A stretch of DNA of 64,000 nucleotides from the NCBI RefSeq assembly GCF_019800665.1, contig NZ_JAHVKO010000001.1:372001-436000 (forward strand). Direction: 5' to 3'. The DNA is from Microbulbifer agarilyticus. GTDB taxonomy: Bacteria > Pseudomonadota > Gammaproteobacteria > Pseudomonadales > Cellvibrionaceae. A program made the translations under genes and the position numbers. This document shows positions 13,339 through 22,546 of this stretch, one piece after another (within the stretch, counting starts at the first letter, position 1; each line of letters opens with the position of its first letter). The notes below the pieces were generated by a model. That model was not told the DNA's origin. It worked only from the letters and a program-made list of their open reading frames with translations, and made no database searches.

Positions 13339-13611
13339 GTGAATAAGTCCGAACTGATTGAAGCCATTGCCGCGTCTGCTGACATTCCTAAGGCAGCTGC
13401 TGGCCGTGCTCTGGACGCCATGGTAGACAGCATTACCGACGCTCTGAAAAAAGGCGATCAGGTTGCTCTGGTTGGCTTTGGTACCTTCGCCGTTAAAGAG
13501 CGCGCCGCGCGCACTGGTCGCAACCCGCGCACCGGTGACCCAATCGAAATCGCTGCCGCTAAGATCCCGAACTTCAAAGCTGGTAAAGCTTTGAAAGACG
13601 CGGTGAACTAA
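13339..13611 (+). CDS. hupB: DNA-binding protein HU-beta
   Basis: This 90-residue histone-like protein dimerises and bends DNA nonspecifically, organising the nucleoid. It shows the HU fold N-terminus [11 protein letters not shown], the conserved core VGFGTF, and the DNA-binding arm [16 protein letters not shown] around the conserved proline. The start codon is GTG with AGAGGGA upstream. The lon-hupB-ppiD order is typical. A terminator follows immediately. Confidence 0.96.
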   Translation: MNKSELIEAIAASADIPKAAAGRALDAMVDSITDALKKGDQVALVGFGTFAVKERAARTGRNPRTGDPIEIAAAKIPNFKAGKALKDAVN

Positions 13612-13637
13612 GAAGCTTTGTAAAAAATGCTTCAAAG

Positions 13638-13665
13638 AGGCGTATCACTTGGATGCGCCTTTTTT
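13638..13665 (+). terminator. Terminator of hupB
   Basis: AGGCGTATC pairs with GATGCGCCT (one G-U pair) around the loop ACTTG and is followed by TTTTT. Confidence 0.87.
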
Positions 13666-13801
13666 GTTTCTGAAAGATTGAAATCGGAATCAGGATCAAC
13701 GGGATGTTTCCCTGATCAGCACGCAGAACCTAGTTTGTGCTGAAATAAGAATAACTATTGATCCGGTGGTATACAGACAAGAGTTAATTTCGGAGCTGGA
13801 T

Positions 13802-15697
13802 ATGCTTCAGTCCATGCGTGACAACCTGAAGGGAACCGCTGCCATTATTGTTGCGGCGTTTTTCGGATTTATCATGGTGATTGGTGGAATCGATTTTTTC
13901 ACCGGTGCCAGCGGTGGCTCTGCCAATAAAGTGGCAGAGGTAAACGGCGAAAAGATTTCTCAGCTTGACCTGCAGCGTGCGATCCAGAATCGCCGCGCAA
14001 TGATTGAAAACCAGTATGGCGAAAATGTGCCAACTGACTTGCTGACCGATGAACAACTGCGTGGCCCGGTGCTGCAGCAGCTCGTCAATAGTGCGGTTAT
14101 GCGACAGGCCGCGCTCGATCGCGGTATGGCGATGAGTGTCGCCGCGGTAGATAAGGAAATCGTGCAGATGCCCGGTTTCCAGGTAAACGGCCAGTTTGAC
14201 CAGCAAATGTATCGCGATGGTCTGCGCCGTATGGGATACAGCCCGACGGTTTTCCGTCAGTTGCTGGAGCAGGAAATGGTGATGCAGCAGTTTATCGACA
14301 GTGTGTCGCAAACTGCGTTCAGCACCCGTACCGATGCCGAAAATATCGTTGCCGTGTCTATGGAAGAGCGTGACTTCGATTACGTGACCCTGTCTGCGGC
14401 ACCTCTGCTCGAAGGTATTGAGGTTGCGGATGGTGAAGTGCAGAGCTACTACGATGAAAATCAGTCTGCATACCAGCGTCCTGAACAGGTTTCTGTTGAG
14501 TATATCGAGCTGACCCCTGAGTTGTTTGCAGCGAATATCGATATTTCAGACCAGGATGTGCGCGCGCAATACGATCAGGAAGTGAAGAATTTCCAGGCGA
14601 GTATTCGTCGCCATGCGGCACATATTCTGGTCGAAGGTGATGACGAGGCTGCGCAGGCGAAGGTAGCGCAAGTTCAGTCAAAGCTGGATAGCGGTGCCGA
14701 ATTCGCAGCACTGGCGAAAGAGTACTCCGATGACATCCTGTCCAGTGAAGACGGTGGTGATGTTGGTTTCACTTCCGGTGATGTATTCCCGCAAGCGTTC
14801 GAGGAAGCGCTCGCCAAATTGCAGGTTGGTGAAGTGTCCGGCGCGGTAAAAACCGATGCGGGCACCCATTTCATCAAGCTGATTGAAGTTGCCGATGCGG
14901 AGCCGCCGACGTTTGAAGAGCGCAAGGCTGCCATTGAGGCGCGCATCCGTAACGCGGAAGCGGAGCGGGAGTTTGTTGATGCGGTAAGTCGCCTGGGTGA
15001 CCTGGCGTACAACGCTGAGACACTGGCGGCGCCCGCAGAAGAGCTGGGCGTAACCGTACAGACTTCTCCTTTGTTCTCCCGCCAGGGTGGCCCGGGTGTT
15101 GTCGGCGAGCGTCAGGTAATTACCGCAGCGTTTTCTCCTGAAGTTCTCGAAGACGGCAATACTTCAGACGTGTTGAATCTCAATGAAAATCACGCGGTGG
15201 TATTGCGTGTTGTTGAGCACAAGGCTGAAGGCGTGAAGCCGCTCGAAGAAGTGAAGGCGGAAGTTGTACAGCGCCTGAAGCGCGACAAGGCGAGCGAGCA
15301 GCTGGCGAGCAAGGCCAAAGATATTGCCTCGCAGGCTGGCGAGAGCGGTGGCCTGGCGGCGGTTGCAGAGTCTGAAAGCCTGACCCTTGAAACCAGCGAT
15401 AAGACCCGCCGTGGTGGCTTTGGTGCCCGTGGCGAGGTAGTGAACAAGGTGTTCACTATGGCAGAACCGCGTCCGGGTGCCCGCACTCTGGATCAGTTCA
15501 CCCTGCCGAGTGGCGATGTTGTGGTTGTGCAGCTGCGCGATGTGCGCTCTGGCGATCTGACCCGTCAAAGTAAAGAGCAGCGTGATGCACTGATGCAGCA
15601 GTTGTCTTCTATGCTGGGAGGCGCAGAGCTGGCAGCGGTACAGAAATATCTGCTGAGCAAGGCGGACGTGGAAGTGTTTAGTGAGACTCAGCAGTAA
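13802..15697 (+). CDS. ppiD: Periplasmic folding chaperone / parvulin-type isomerase PpiD
   Basis: This is a 631-residue inner-membrane-anchored periplasmic chaperone that acts at the exit of the Sec translocon. One N-terminal membrane helix (about residues 10-35, AAIIVAAFFGFIMVIGGIDFF) is followed by SurA-N-like helical regions and a single parvulin domain around 270-370 (HAAHILVEGDDEAA ... GDVGFTSGDVFP ... AGTHFIKL). The ATG giving MLQSMRDNLKG was chosen because PpiD proteins start at this motif. A GTG 36 bp upstream in frame is the alternative. The C-terminal third is less conserved in the family. Confidence 0.92.
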   Translation: MLQSMRDNLKGTAAIIVAAFFGFIMVIGGIDFFTGASGGSANKVAEVNGEKISQLDLQRAIQNRRAMIENQYGENVPTDLLTDEQLRGPVLQQLVNSAVMRQAALDRGMAMSVAAVDKEIVQMPGFQVNGQFDQQMYRDGLRRMGYSPTVFRQLLEQEMVMQQFIDSVSQTAFSTRTDAENIVAVSMEERDFDYVTLSAAPLLEGIEVADGEVQSYYDENQSAYQRPEQVSVEYIELTPELFAANIDISDQDVRAQYDQEVKNFQASIRRHAAHILVEGDDEAAQAKVAQVQSKLDSGAEFAALAKEYSDDILSSEDGGDVGFTSGDVFPQAFEEALAKLQVGEVSGAVKTDAGTHFIKLIEVADAEPPTFEERKAAIEARIRNAEAEREFVDAVSRLGDLAYNAETLAAPAEELGVTVQTSPLFSRQGGPGVVGERQVITAAFSPEVLEDGNTSDVLNLNENHAVVLRVVEHKAEGVKPLEEVKAEVVQRLKRDKASEQLASKAKDIASQAGESGGLAAVAESESLTLETSDKTRRGGFGARGEVVNKVFTMAEPRPGARTLDQFTLPSGDVVVVQLRDVRSGDLTRQSKEQRDALMQQLSSMLGGAELAAVQKYLLSKADVEVFSETQQ

Positions 15698-15720
15698 CGG
15701 CTGATTGTTTCCGCAAATAA

Positions 15721-15749
15721 AAAAACCGGCGAATTTCGCCGGTTTTTTT
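15721..15749. terminator. Bidirectional terminator between ppiD and mltD
   Basis: An AAAAACCGGCGAA arm pairs with TTCGCCGGTTTTT and has T-tracts on both strands. It can end the convergent transcripts of ppiD and mltD. Confidence 0.87.
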
Positions 15750-15813
15750 ATGTCTGAAATAAGCAAAAAGCAAAATGGCAACGCAGAGATTGCCGTTGTG
15801 CGGTTTGGCCGAT

Positions 15814-17397
15814 TTAGCCGTTATTGGCGCTATCAACAAATAGCGTCAGGCGCTGGCCTGGTTGCAGGTAGCTGTTCTGGCTAATTTTGTTCCAGCGCAC
15901 GATATCGCTGATATCGATACGAAACTTCTGCGCGATCCGGTAAAGCGAGTCGCCACTGCGCACTCGGTAAGACACTTTACGGGTAGTGCGGCTGGTGCTG
16001 GAGCTGTTGTTGCTTCCATTTGCGTTGTAAGCGACCAGTTTGCGCCCGGGGCGCAGAGTGTCCCCTGGCGCCATGTTGTTCCAGCTGGCCAGTGAGCGTA
16101 CTTTCACGTTCAGGCTGCGGGCGATGCCCCAGAGAGTGTCACCCGGGCGCACCGTATAGCTGGTCTTGCGACCCTTGCCAGAAGACTGGCGACGCTTCAC
16201 GCGCTGATCGATGGAATAAGCGTATTGGGCATTGGGGCCGGAAGCGCTCGGAATCAGCAGGGTCTGACCTGCGCGGATTCTGCTGCCACGCAGTTTGTTG
16301 GCCTGCTGGATCGCGGCGATCGTGGTTTCGTAGCGGCGCGCAATGACCGACAGCGAGTCACCGTTGGCTACACGGTAGTGCTGCCAGCTTACGCGCTGAT
16401 CCGCCGGTAGCTTGTCCAGGGCTGCGACGAACTGAGTGCTCTTTTCATGGGGAACGAGCAGTCGGTGATTACCTTCAGGGTCTGTCGCCCAGCGGTTATA
16501 GCCGGGGTTCAGCAGGTACAGCTCTTCAATTTCCACACCGGCGAGATCTGCCGCCTGGGCGAGGTCAATCTGGCTGCCCACGTTTACTGCAGCGTAATAG
16601 GGCTCGTTGCCCACATCGTGCAGTGGCACTTTGTAGTGGTTCGGGCGGGAGACCACTTCGGCCAGTGCCAGCAGTTGTGGCACATAGCGGCGGGTTTCGC
16701 GGGGCAGTTTCAGGTCCCAGAAACTGGTGCCCTTACCGGCGCGCGCATTGCGCTCGCGCGCGCGGCGTACGGTACCTTCGCCGGCGTTGTAGGCCGCGAG
16801 TACCAACAGCCAGTCGTTATCGAACTTGGCGGCCAGGTAGTTGAAGTACTCGGAGGCCGCGCGGGTGGACTCCACCACATCGCGGCGGCCGTCATACCAC
16901 CAGTTCTGGTGCAAGCCGAAGGAGCGTCCGGTCGCGGGAATGAACTGCCACATGCCGGAGGCTTGTGCGTGGGAATAGGCGAAAGGATCGTAGGCGCTCT
17001 CGACGATGGGGAGCAGGGCAAATTCCAGCGGGACGTTTTCCTGCTCCAGTTGCTCGGCGACGTGGAAAATGTAGCGGCGGGAGCGTTCGGTAACCCGGGC
17101 CATATAGCCCTGGTTAGAGGAAAAATATTTTACGTAGTCCTGGACTTTTGGGCGGTTTGTCTCGCGATCCAGGGTAAAGCCCTGGCGCAGGCGGTGCCAA
17201 ATGTCGTTGTTGGCCAGCGCAGGTTCGGCAGCATTGAGAATGTTCTCGCTGATGGCACTGTCCATACTGGGCATGGAATCCACGCCGTCAGTCGGTTCAA
17301 TCTGTGCAGTTTTCGCCGCACTTGGTGCAGAGTCAATCTGGGTGCAGGCCCCTACCGCCGTTGCCAACAGCGCAACAGCAAACTTTTTATAAACCAT
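15814..17397 (-). CDS. mltD: Membrane-bound lytic murein transglycosylase D
   Basis: This is a 527-residue lipoprotein that cleaves the MurNAc-GlcNAc bond of peptidoglycan to give 1,6-anhydro products. The lipoprotein signal ends in VGAC with C18 as the acylation site. The SLT domain has the catalytic glutamate E133 in LPIVESAYDP, followed by ASGMWQFIPATGR. Three LysM modules occupy the C-terminus (starting YRVANGDSL, YTVRPGDTL and YRVRSGDSL). gloB lies upstream on the same strand. The mltD-gloB pair diverging from a methyltransferase-rnhA-dnaQ group is conserved in E. coli and Pseudomonas. Confidence 0.94.
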   Translation of the reverse strand: MVYKKFAVALLATAVGACTQIDSAPSAAKTAQIEPTDGVDSMPSMDSAISENILNAAEPALANNDIWHRLRQGFTLDRETNRPKVQDYVKYFSSNQGYMARVTERSRRYIFHVAEQLEQENVPLEFALLPIVESAYDPFAYSHAQASGMWQFIPATGRSFGLHQNWWYDGRRDVVESTRAASEYFNYLAAKFDNDWLLVLAAYNAGEGTVRRARERNARAGKGTSFWDLKLPRETRRYVPQLLALAEVVSRPNHYKVPLHDVGNEPYYAAVNVGSQIDLAQAADLAGVEIEELYLLNPGYNRWATDPEGNHRLLVPHEKSTQFVAALDKLPADQRVSWQHYRVANGDSLSVIARRYETTIAAIQQANKLRGSRIRAGQTLLIPSASGPNAQYAYSIDQRVKRRQSSGKGRKTSYTVRPGDTLWGIARSLNVKVRSLASWNNMAPGDTLRPGRKLVAYNANGSNNSSSTSRTTRKVSYRVRSGDSLYRIAQKFRIDISDIVRWNKISQNSYLQPGQRLTLFVDSANNG

Positions 17398-17596
17398 TCT
17401 GGTATCCGAGGTCTGTATTTATCTCTTTGCTCTGCACCGAACTGGCCAGGAATCTTCTGCGGAATGCTGCCACAGGCGTCGTTATTTTTGATGCCGGCGG
17501 GCCCTAGAAGAGGCGTCGTTGAATAATGCGCATGAGCTTTGTTGTGTAATTGTCTGATTCTAAAGAGGAGGGTGAGTCCTGGTCAATGCGATTTGG

Positions 17597-18355
17597 TCAA
17601 AAAACGTCCTTTTGGTGGCGTAAATTGGCGAAAATTTCGACAGGGTTCGCATTCTCAGGCAGGCCTTTTGCCTGAGCCTGTAAACGTATATCTGGCTCGT
17701 CGGCACGCAGGAACGGGTTAGTGGCGCGCTCCAGCTCAATACTCGAAGGAAGGGTCGGCTCTCCGCGGTCGCGTATTGCTTTCGCGTCTCGTTGGCGGTC
17801 ACGCAGTCGCGGATTATTGGCATCGACGGCAAGGGCAAATTCGAGGTTCGCCAGTGTGTACTCGTGCGCGCAGTAGACTCGGGTATCTCCCGGCAGCGCT
17901 GCCAGGCGCGAGAGCGACTGGTACATCTGGTTTGGTGTGCCCTCGAACAGTCGGCCGCAGCCGCCGGCAAACAGGGTGTCACCACAGAACAGGTGTTTTG
18001 CTTCGCCGTCCGTCATAAGCAGTGCGATATGGTCCAGGGTGTGCCCCGGTACCGCGAGCACCTCACACGGGGCTCCCAGCAGCGTTAGGTGGTCGCCGTC
18101 ACGCAGCGGGTGGGTGACACCTTCAATGGTTGCCGGACCATACACCGGGCAATTAAAGGCAGCGGTGAGCTCTGCGACACCTCCGGTGTGGTCGAAATGA
18201 TGGTGGGTAAGCAGTATGCCGTGTAATTGCTTGCCAGCGAGTGCCGCCATGACAGGGGCCGCATCACCGGGGTCGACTACCCAGTGTTCGTCATTTTGTT
18301 GTAAATGCCAGATATAGTTGTCGTTAAATGCTGGGATGGGGCGGATTGTGATCAT
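17597..18355 (-). CDS. gloB: Hydroxyacylglutathione hydrolase (glyoxalase II)
   Basis: GloB (252 residues) hydrolyses S-lactoylglutathione to lactate and glutathione, the second step of methylglyoxal detoxification. It is a metallo-beta-lactamase fold enzyme with the metal motif THHHFDH at 50-56. Further ligands lie in VPGHTLDH and FCGDTLFAGGCGR, and the substrate-binding C-terminal helices include YCAHEYTLANL. The length matches the family. It is divergent from the methyltransferase gene and lies 199 bp upstream of mltD. Confidence 0.94.
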   Translation of the reverse strand: MITIRPIPAFNDNYIWHLQQNDEHWVVDPGDAAPVMAALAGKQLHGILLTHHHFDHTGGVAELTAAFNCPVYGPATIEGVTHPLRDGDHLTLLGAPCEVLAVPGHTLDHIALLMTDGEAKHLFCGDTLFAGGCGRLFEGTPNQMYQSLSRLAALPGDTRVYCAHEYTLANLEFALAVDANNPRLRDRQRDAKAIRDRGEPTLPSSIELERATNPFLRADEPDIRLQAQAKGLPENANPVEIFANLRHQKDVF

Positions 18356-18505
18356 TAGCTGTCCCCGCTAACCTAAGAATCATTGGCGCAACATTAGCAC
18401 AGCCTGCGCAGTCATTTGTGCGCTTGGTGAGATAGGGTATTCTGGCCGCTGACCGAATATTCATTTCTGCCGCGTGATGCCCCGTATGTTGGCCACCAGA
18501 ATATA

Positions 18506-18551
18506 GGAGCTGGAGATGATAGCTGTTGGAGATAATGGGAGCTGGAGATGA
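18506..18551 (+). repeat. 16-bp tandem repeat spanning a ribosome site and start codon
   Basis: The unit TGGAGATGA/TGGAGATAA recurs with a 16-bp period at 18511, 18527 and 18543, and the 14-mer GGAGCTGGAGATGA occurs exactly at 18506-18519 and 18538-18551. The repeats duplicate the Shine-Dalgarno and start region of the downstream methyltransferase gene. Confidence 0.85.
18516..18551 (+). CDS. Possible 11-codon leader ORF created by the repeat
   Basis: An ATG inside the first repeat copy has its own GGAGCTGGAG ribosome site and reads MIAVGDNGSWR. It stops at a TGA that overlaps the methyltransferase ATG by the ATGA arrangement typical of translational coupling. Whether the peptide is made is unknown. 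It may simply be a by-product of the 16-bp duplication. Confidence 0.3.
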   Translation: MIAVGDNGSWR

Positions 18552-19375
18552 CTAGGATGCCGGAAAATCCGGAAAAACATTCCCTGTTCTATCGCGGGAA
18601 AGCGCCTATTTCTCCGTTGGCCGAATCCTGTCCGGCGTTAAGTGACTGGTTCGACAGCGGCCTTGGCCGGGAGATTCTTACCCAGCAGCTGGCGCTGGTC
18701 CAGCCGGTGGTGGAGGGGATGTTCGGCTACCACCTGATGCAGGCGAGTGTCGCGCGGCAGGTGGATTTCGCCGCGTGTAGCCGTATCAATCACCGCTTTA
18801 AGTTGAGCCCCTGCCCGGAAGGCCAGGGGGCGGCGCTGGTGGAATTTGAGCAGTTGCCGTTGCCCTCGGAGTCAATTGATGTGGCCGTGCTGCACCACCT
18901 GCTGGACTTCTCCCCTCAGCCTCACCAGGTGCTGAGAGAAGCCGCCCGGGTATTGATTCCCGGCGGGCATATGGTGCTCATCGGATTCAATCCGTTTTCC
19001 CTGTTGGGGCTCGCGCGTCTGTTCGGGGGCTCCAGCCCCTATCAGCTGGGCAACCAACTGCGTGCAGCGCGCATCGAGGACTGGATGAACCTGCTGGACC
19101 TGCAGTCCGGACAGGTAGAGCGCGGATTTTTCCGCATGCCGCTCAATCACGGGGACCTGCTTTCCAAGACTTCCTGGATGGAGCGGGTGGGCACGCGCTG
19201 GCACTTGCCGTGGGGCGGCTTTTACATCATAGTCGCGCGCAAAGAAGTGGCGCGGATGCGCACCATCAAGCTCAACTGGCGCGGCGAAAAGAAACCTGCC
19301 CTTAGCGCGGTGCCGAGCAGTCCACGGGTGGCTGCCCGGGGGCGCCATCAGAAGCAGGGACGCCACAATAAGTGA
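18548..19375 (+). CDS. SAM-dependent methyltransferase, YafS family
   Basis: This 275-residue class I methyltransferase-like protein has a compact Methyltransf_11-type core: the acidic LPLPSESIDVAVLHHLLDF segment, then REAARVLIPGGHMVLIGFNP. The C-terminal tail is very basic (KKP, RGRHQKQGRHNK). Motif I is weakly conserved, so the SAM site is not obvious from sequence alone. It belongs to the conserved mltD-gloB-methyltransferase-rnhA-dnaQ neighbourhood in which E. coli has yafS, whose substrate I do not know. The start is the ATG within the third 16-bp repeat. A second ATG nine bases downstream is possible. Confidence 0.75.
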   Translation: MTRMPENPEKHSLFYRGKAPISPLAESCPALSDWFDSGLGREILTQQLALVQPVVEGMFGYHLMQASVARQVDFAACSRINHRFKLSPCPEGQGAALVEFEQLPLPSESIDVAVLHHLLDFSPQPHQVLREAARVLIPGGHMVLIGFNPFSLLGLARLFGGSSPYQLGNQLRAARIEDWMNLLDLQSGQVERGFFRMPLNHGDLLSKTSWMERVGTRWHLPWGGFYIIVARKEVARMRTIKLNWRGEKKPALSAVPSSPRVAARGRHQKQGRHNK

Positions 19376-19453
19376 TGTGCCTGAACAGGCTGTATCAGAG
19401 TAGAGTTGTAGCAGAATGGATTACGGCTCCAATAATTTCATAACGAGAACGCA

Positions 19454-19894
19454 TTGAAACAAGTCACCATTTATACCGATGGCGCTTGCCGGGGTAATCC
19501 CGGTCCGGGCGGCTGGGGCGTATTGCTGATGAGCGGTGAGGCCGAAAAAGAGTTGTGCGGGGGTGAGTCAATGACCACCAATAATCGCATGGAACTGATG
19601 GCCGCAATTCAGGCATTACAGGCGCTGAATCAGCACTGCCGCGTCGACCTGCATACCGACTCACAATATGTGCGTCAGGGCATTACCGGTTGGATTCACA
19701 ACTGGAAAAAGAATGGTTGGAAAACCGCAAACAAAAAACCAGTGAAAAACGCCGACTTGTGGCAGGAACTGGATAGCGCGATTGGCGAACACGACGTGCA
19801 CTGGCACTGGGTGAAGGGGCACGCAGGTGACCCGGGTAATGAGCGGGCGGATGCGCTGGCGAACCGCGGAATTGACGAATTGGGGGCCTGTTAA
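19454..19894 (+). CDS. rnhA: Ribonuclease HI
   Basis: RNase HI (146 residues) cleaves the RNA strand of RNA-DNA hybrids during replication and R-loop removal. All catalytic residues are present at the family positions: D9 in [12 protein letters not shown]47 in NNRMELMA, D69 in HTDSQYV and D133 in NERADALA, plus the flexible-loop H123. The basic handle [13 protein letters not shown] is intact. The start codon is TTG, since no suitably placed ATG exists and the reading gives the standard KQVTIYTDG start. The gap to dnaQ is only 3 bp, so the two form an operon. Confidence 0.95.
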   Translation: MKQVTIYTDGACRGNPGPGGWGVLLMSGEAEKELCGGESMTTNNRMELMAAIQALQALNQHCRVDLHTDSQYVRQGITGWIHNWKKNGWKTANKKPVKNADLWQELDSAIGEHDVHWHWVKGHAGDPGNERADALANRGIDELGAC

Positions 19895-19897
19895 AGC

Positions 19898-20620
19898 ATG
19901 CGGCAAATTGTTCTGGATACCGAAACCACCGGTCTTGATCCCAAGTCCGGGCATCGCATCATTGAGATTGGTTGCGTTGAGCTGATCAATCGCAAGTTGA
20001 CCGGCCGTCACTACCACCAGTACATCAATCCCGAGCGTGAAGTCGACGACGGTGCGATTGAGGTGCACGGTATCACCAACGAGTTCCTCGTTGATAAGCC
20101 CATCTTTTCGCAGGTGGTCGACGAGTTCATGACCTTCTGTGATGGTGCCGAGCTGGTCATCCACAACGCACCGTTCGACGTTGGCTTTATCGATTCAGAG
20201 TTAAAGCGTCTGGGGAGCCCCCGTTGGCAAAACGTTGCCACCCATTGCGGGGTGCTAGATACCCTGGCTCTGGCGCGAGAAAAGCACCCGGGCCAGAAGA
20301 ACAACCTGGACGCCCTGTGTAAGCGGTACTTCGTCGATAATTCCCAGCGCGATCTTCACGGCGCTTTGCTGGATGCGGAAATCCTTGCCGACGTCTATCT
20401 GATTATGACCGGCGGCCAGACGGATCTGTTGGCCAGTAATGACGCGTCCGGTGAAGCCGATCAGAAGCAAGAGGCGAGTGCTGCGGAGCCGGGTGCTATC
20501 CGTCGCCTGAGTGCGGAGCGGGCATCGCTCAATGTGGTGCGTGCAAATGAACAGGAGCTGGATGCGCACGCCGCGTTTCTGGCGCTGTTGGAAAAATCCG
20601 GCGGCAAGCATTTCTGGTAG
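19898..20620 (+). CDS. dnaQ: DNA polymerase III epsilon subunit (3'-5' proofreading exonuclease)
   Basis: DnaQ (240 residues) is the proofreading exonuclease of the replicative polymerase core. The DEDDh motifs are D7 and E9 in LDTETTGLD, D94 in NAPFDVGFID, and H154 and D159 in HGALLDAE. The C-terminal tail after residue about 185 would bind the alpha subunit DnaE. It follows rnhA by 3 bp and ends at a long bidirectional terminator. In E. coli rnhA and dnaQ are divergent, so the head-to-tail arrangement here is of the Pseudomonas kind. Confidence 0.95.
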   Translation: MRQIVLDTETTGLDPKSGHRIIEIGCVELINRKLTGRHYHQYINPEREVDDGAIEVHGITNEFLVDKPIFSQVVDEFMTFCDGAELVIHNAPFDVGFIDSELKRLGSPRWQNVATHCGVLDTLALAREKHPGQKNNLDALCKRYFVDNSQRDLHGALLDAEILADVYLIMTGGQTDLLASNDASGEADQKQEASAAEPGAIRRLSAERASLNVVRANEQELDAHAAFLALLEKSGGKHFW

Positions 20621-20658
20621 TTGAACGCGTTGCGTGTGAATCGTATGTACGCATCAGC

Positions 20659-20700
20659 ATGAAACAAAAAAGGGGCCAAAGGCCCCTTTTTTTGTTTCAT
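20659..20700. terminator. Long bidirectional terminator between dnaQ and nhaB
   Basis: Nineteen-base arms, starting ATGAAACAAAAAAGG on the left and mirrored on the right with one extra T, enclose the loop AAA. Both strands carry T-runs after the AGGGGCC/GGCCCCT core. It serves the convergent dnaQ and nhaB genes. Confidence 0.9.
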
Positions 20701-20731
20701 GTGGTTTTGTTTCATATCGTTCGGCGAATAC

Positions 20732-22264
20732 TCAGATTGCAAATACCACGCAGGTCAGTGCAACCACGGTCAGCACGAGAGTGTAGGGCAGGGCCATCAC
20801 CACCATGCGACCGTAGGACAGGCGAATCAGTGGTGCCAGTGCGGAAGTCAGCAGGAACAGGAAGGCCGCCTGACCATTGGGTGTGGCAACACTCGGCAGG
20901 TTGGTGCCGGTGTTGATCGCAATCGCCAGCTTGTCGAAATGCTCGCGGGTAATATCGCCGGCGAGCAGTGCGTCTTTCACCTCGTTGATGTACACGGTCG
21001 CCACGAACACATTGTCACTGATCATGGAGAGCACGCCGTTGGCCAGGAATAGAGTGCCTGGTTGCTGCTCTGGCTCCAGGCTCAGTACGAAGTGGGTAAT
21101 CGGCTCGAACAGGTGCTGTTGATGGATCACCGCAACAATCGCAAAGAACACTACCAGTAGCGCGGTGAAGGGAAGGGCTTCTTCAAATGCATGGCCGATA
21201 CGTGGCTCCTGAATAACGCCGTTAAAGGCGGTCAGCAGCACAATGATCATCAGGCCAATAATGCCTACCTCGGCCACGTGAAAGGCCAGTGAAAGTACCA
21301 GGATCACCGCAACGATGCCCTGTACCCAGAGTTCGACCACGTCGCGCTGGGTGCGCTTCTGTTCCTGTTCGGTGGCGAAATTGGAAAGTACTTCGCGCAC
21401 GGCACCCGGCAGCTTGGCGCCGTAACCGAAGACCTTGGCTTTCTCCAGCAGGAAGCAGGTGGTCAGGCCGGCCGCGAACGCGGGAATGGTGACCGGGGCC
21501 ATCTGCTGGAAAAACTGTACGAAGTCCCAGCCGGCCTTTTCCGCGATCAGCAGGTTTTGCGGTTCACCCACCAGGGTGCATACACCGCCGAGCGCAGTGC
21601 CAACGGCGCCGTGCATAATGAGGCTGCGCAAAAAGGCGCGGAACTGGTCCAGATCGGAGCGGTGGTATTCAACCACGTGGTCGTCGTGGGAGTGGTCGTG
21701 GTCCGAGTGTGCCGGACGATTGGAAGCTGTCTTGTGGTAAACCGCGTAGAAGCCCACCGCAACAGCGATCAGTACGGCGGTGACTGTTAGGGCATCCAGG
21801 AACGCGGAGAGTATCGCGGAAACGCCGCAAAACAGCAGTGACAAAGTGGTCTTGGAGCGAATGCCGACGAGGAGCTTGGTAAATACGTAAAGCAGCAGGC
21901 TCTTCATAAAGTAGATGCCGGCAACCATAAACATCAGCAGCAGGATAACCTGCAGGTTTTCTTTTACTTCGTGGTAGACCGCATCGCTGCTGGTGAGGCC
22001 AAGCAGCACCGCTTCGATGGCGAGCAGGCCGCCGGGCTGCAGCGGATAGCACTTGAGCGCCATGGCGAGGGTGAAGATAAATTCACCAATCAGGACCCAG
22101 CCGGCCACAAACGGGGAGGTGGCATACAAAAGGATTGGGTTCAGGATCAGGAACAGGGCGATGGTCAGCTTGTACCAGTCCGGCGCTTCCCCCAGGAAAT
22201 TGGCGGTAAATGCGCGGGCCATGCCGCCACCCGCCGCGGGCAGAGTATCGTTTAGAGAGTTCAT
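20732..22264 (-). CDS. nhaB: Na+/H+ antiporter NhaB
   Basis: This 510-residue inner-membrane antiporter exports Na+ in exchange for protons and helps salt and pH homeostasis in a marine organism. It follows E. coli NhaB closely: [12 protein letters not shown] near the N-terminus, [15 protein letters not shown], the conserved [10 protein letters not shown] segment, [17 protein letters not shown], and the family signature [18 protein letters not shown] near the C-terminus. About a dozen hydrophobic helices are visible. A His/Asp-rich cytoplasmic insert ([11 protein letters not shown]) lies near residue 190 and could bind metal. The gene is transcribed divergently from the Hpt-like gene. Confidence 0.94.
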   Translation of the reverse strand: MNSLNDTLPAAGGGMARAFTANFLGEAPDWYKLTIALFLILNPILLYATSPFVAGWVLIGEFIFTLAMALKCYPLQPGGLLAIEAVLLGLTSSDAVYHEVKENLQVILLLMFMVAGIYFMKSLLLYVFTKLLVGIRSKTTLSLLFCGVSAILSAFLDALTVTAVLIAVAVGFYAVYHKTASNRPAHSDHDHSHDDHVVEYHRSDLDQFRAFLRSLIMHGAVGTALGGVCTLVGEPQNLLIAEKAGWDFVQFFQQMAPVTIPAFAAGLTTCFLLEKAKVFGYGAKLPGAVREVLSNFATEQEQKRTQRDVVELWVQGIVAVILVLSLAFHVAEVGIIGLMIIVLLTAFNGVIQEPRIGHAFEEALPFTALLVVFFAIVAVIHQQHLFEPITHFVLSLEPEQQPGTLFLANGVLSMISDNVFVATVYINEVKDALLAGDITREHFDKLAIAINTGTNLPSVATPNGQAAFLFLLTSALAPLIRLSYGRMVVMALPYTLVLTVVALTCVVFAI

Positions 22265-22546
22265 TTTTTGTTACTTCCCTGGTCCGCTGTGTGCCCGTTC
22301 CCGTGGTCGCCGGGATTTCGGCGGGGGAAAGTACCGATTTCGCCCCCAAAAATCAATTGGTTTTGCCTGTGGTGACCCGCTTTAGACTATGCGTCCGCAA
22401 TTTTGTCGATTGATCGATGGAAATGAATTGATTTAATCTGGAAACTTTTACGGTTTTGTACAAGCGAGCCAGCTCTCTGAGAAGCAGGGCGATGCCCCGG
22501 GGAGGGACTGGTGGTAAAAATAATGAAAATTGCAGTGGTGTAGGCA

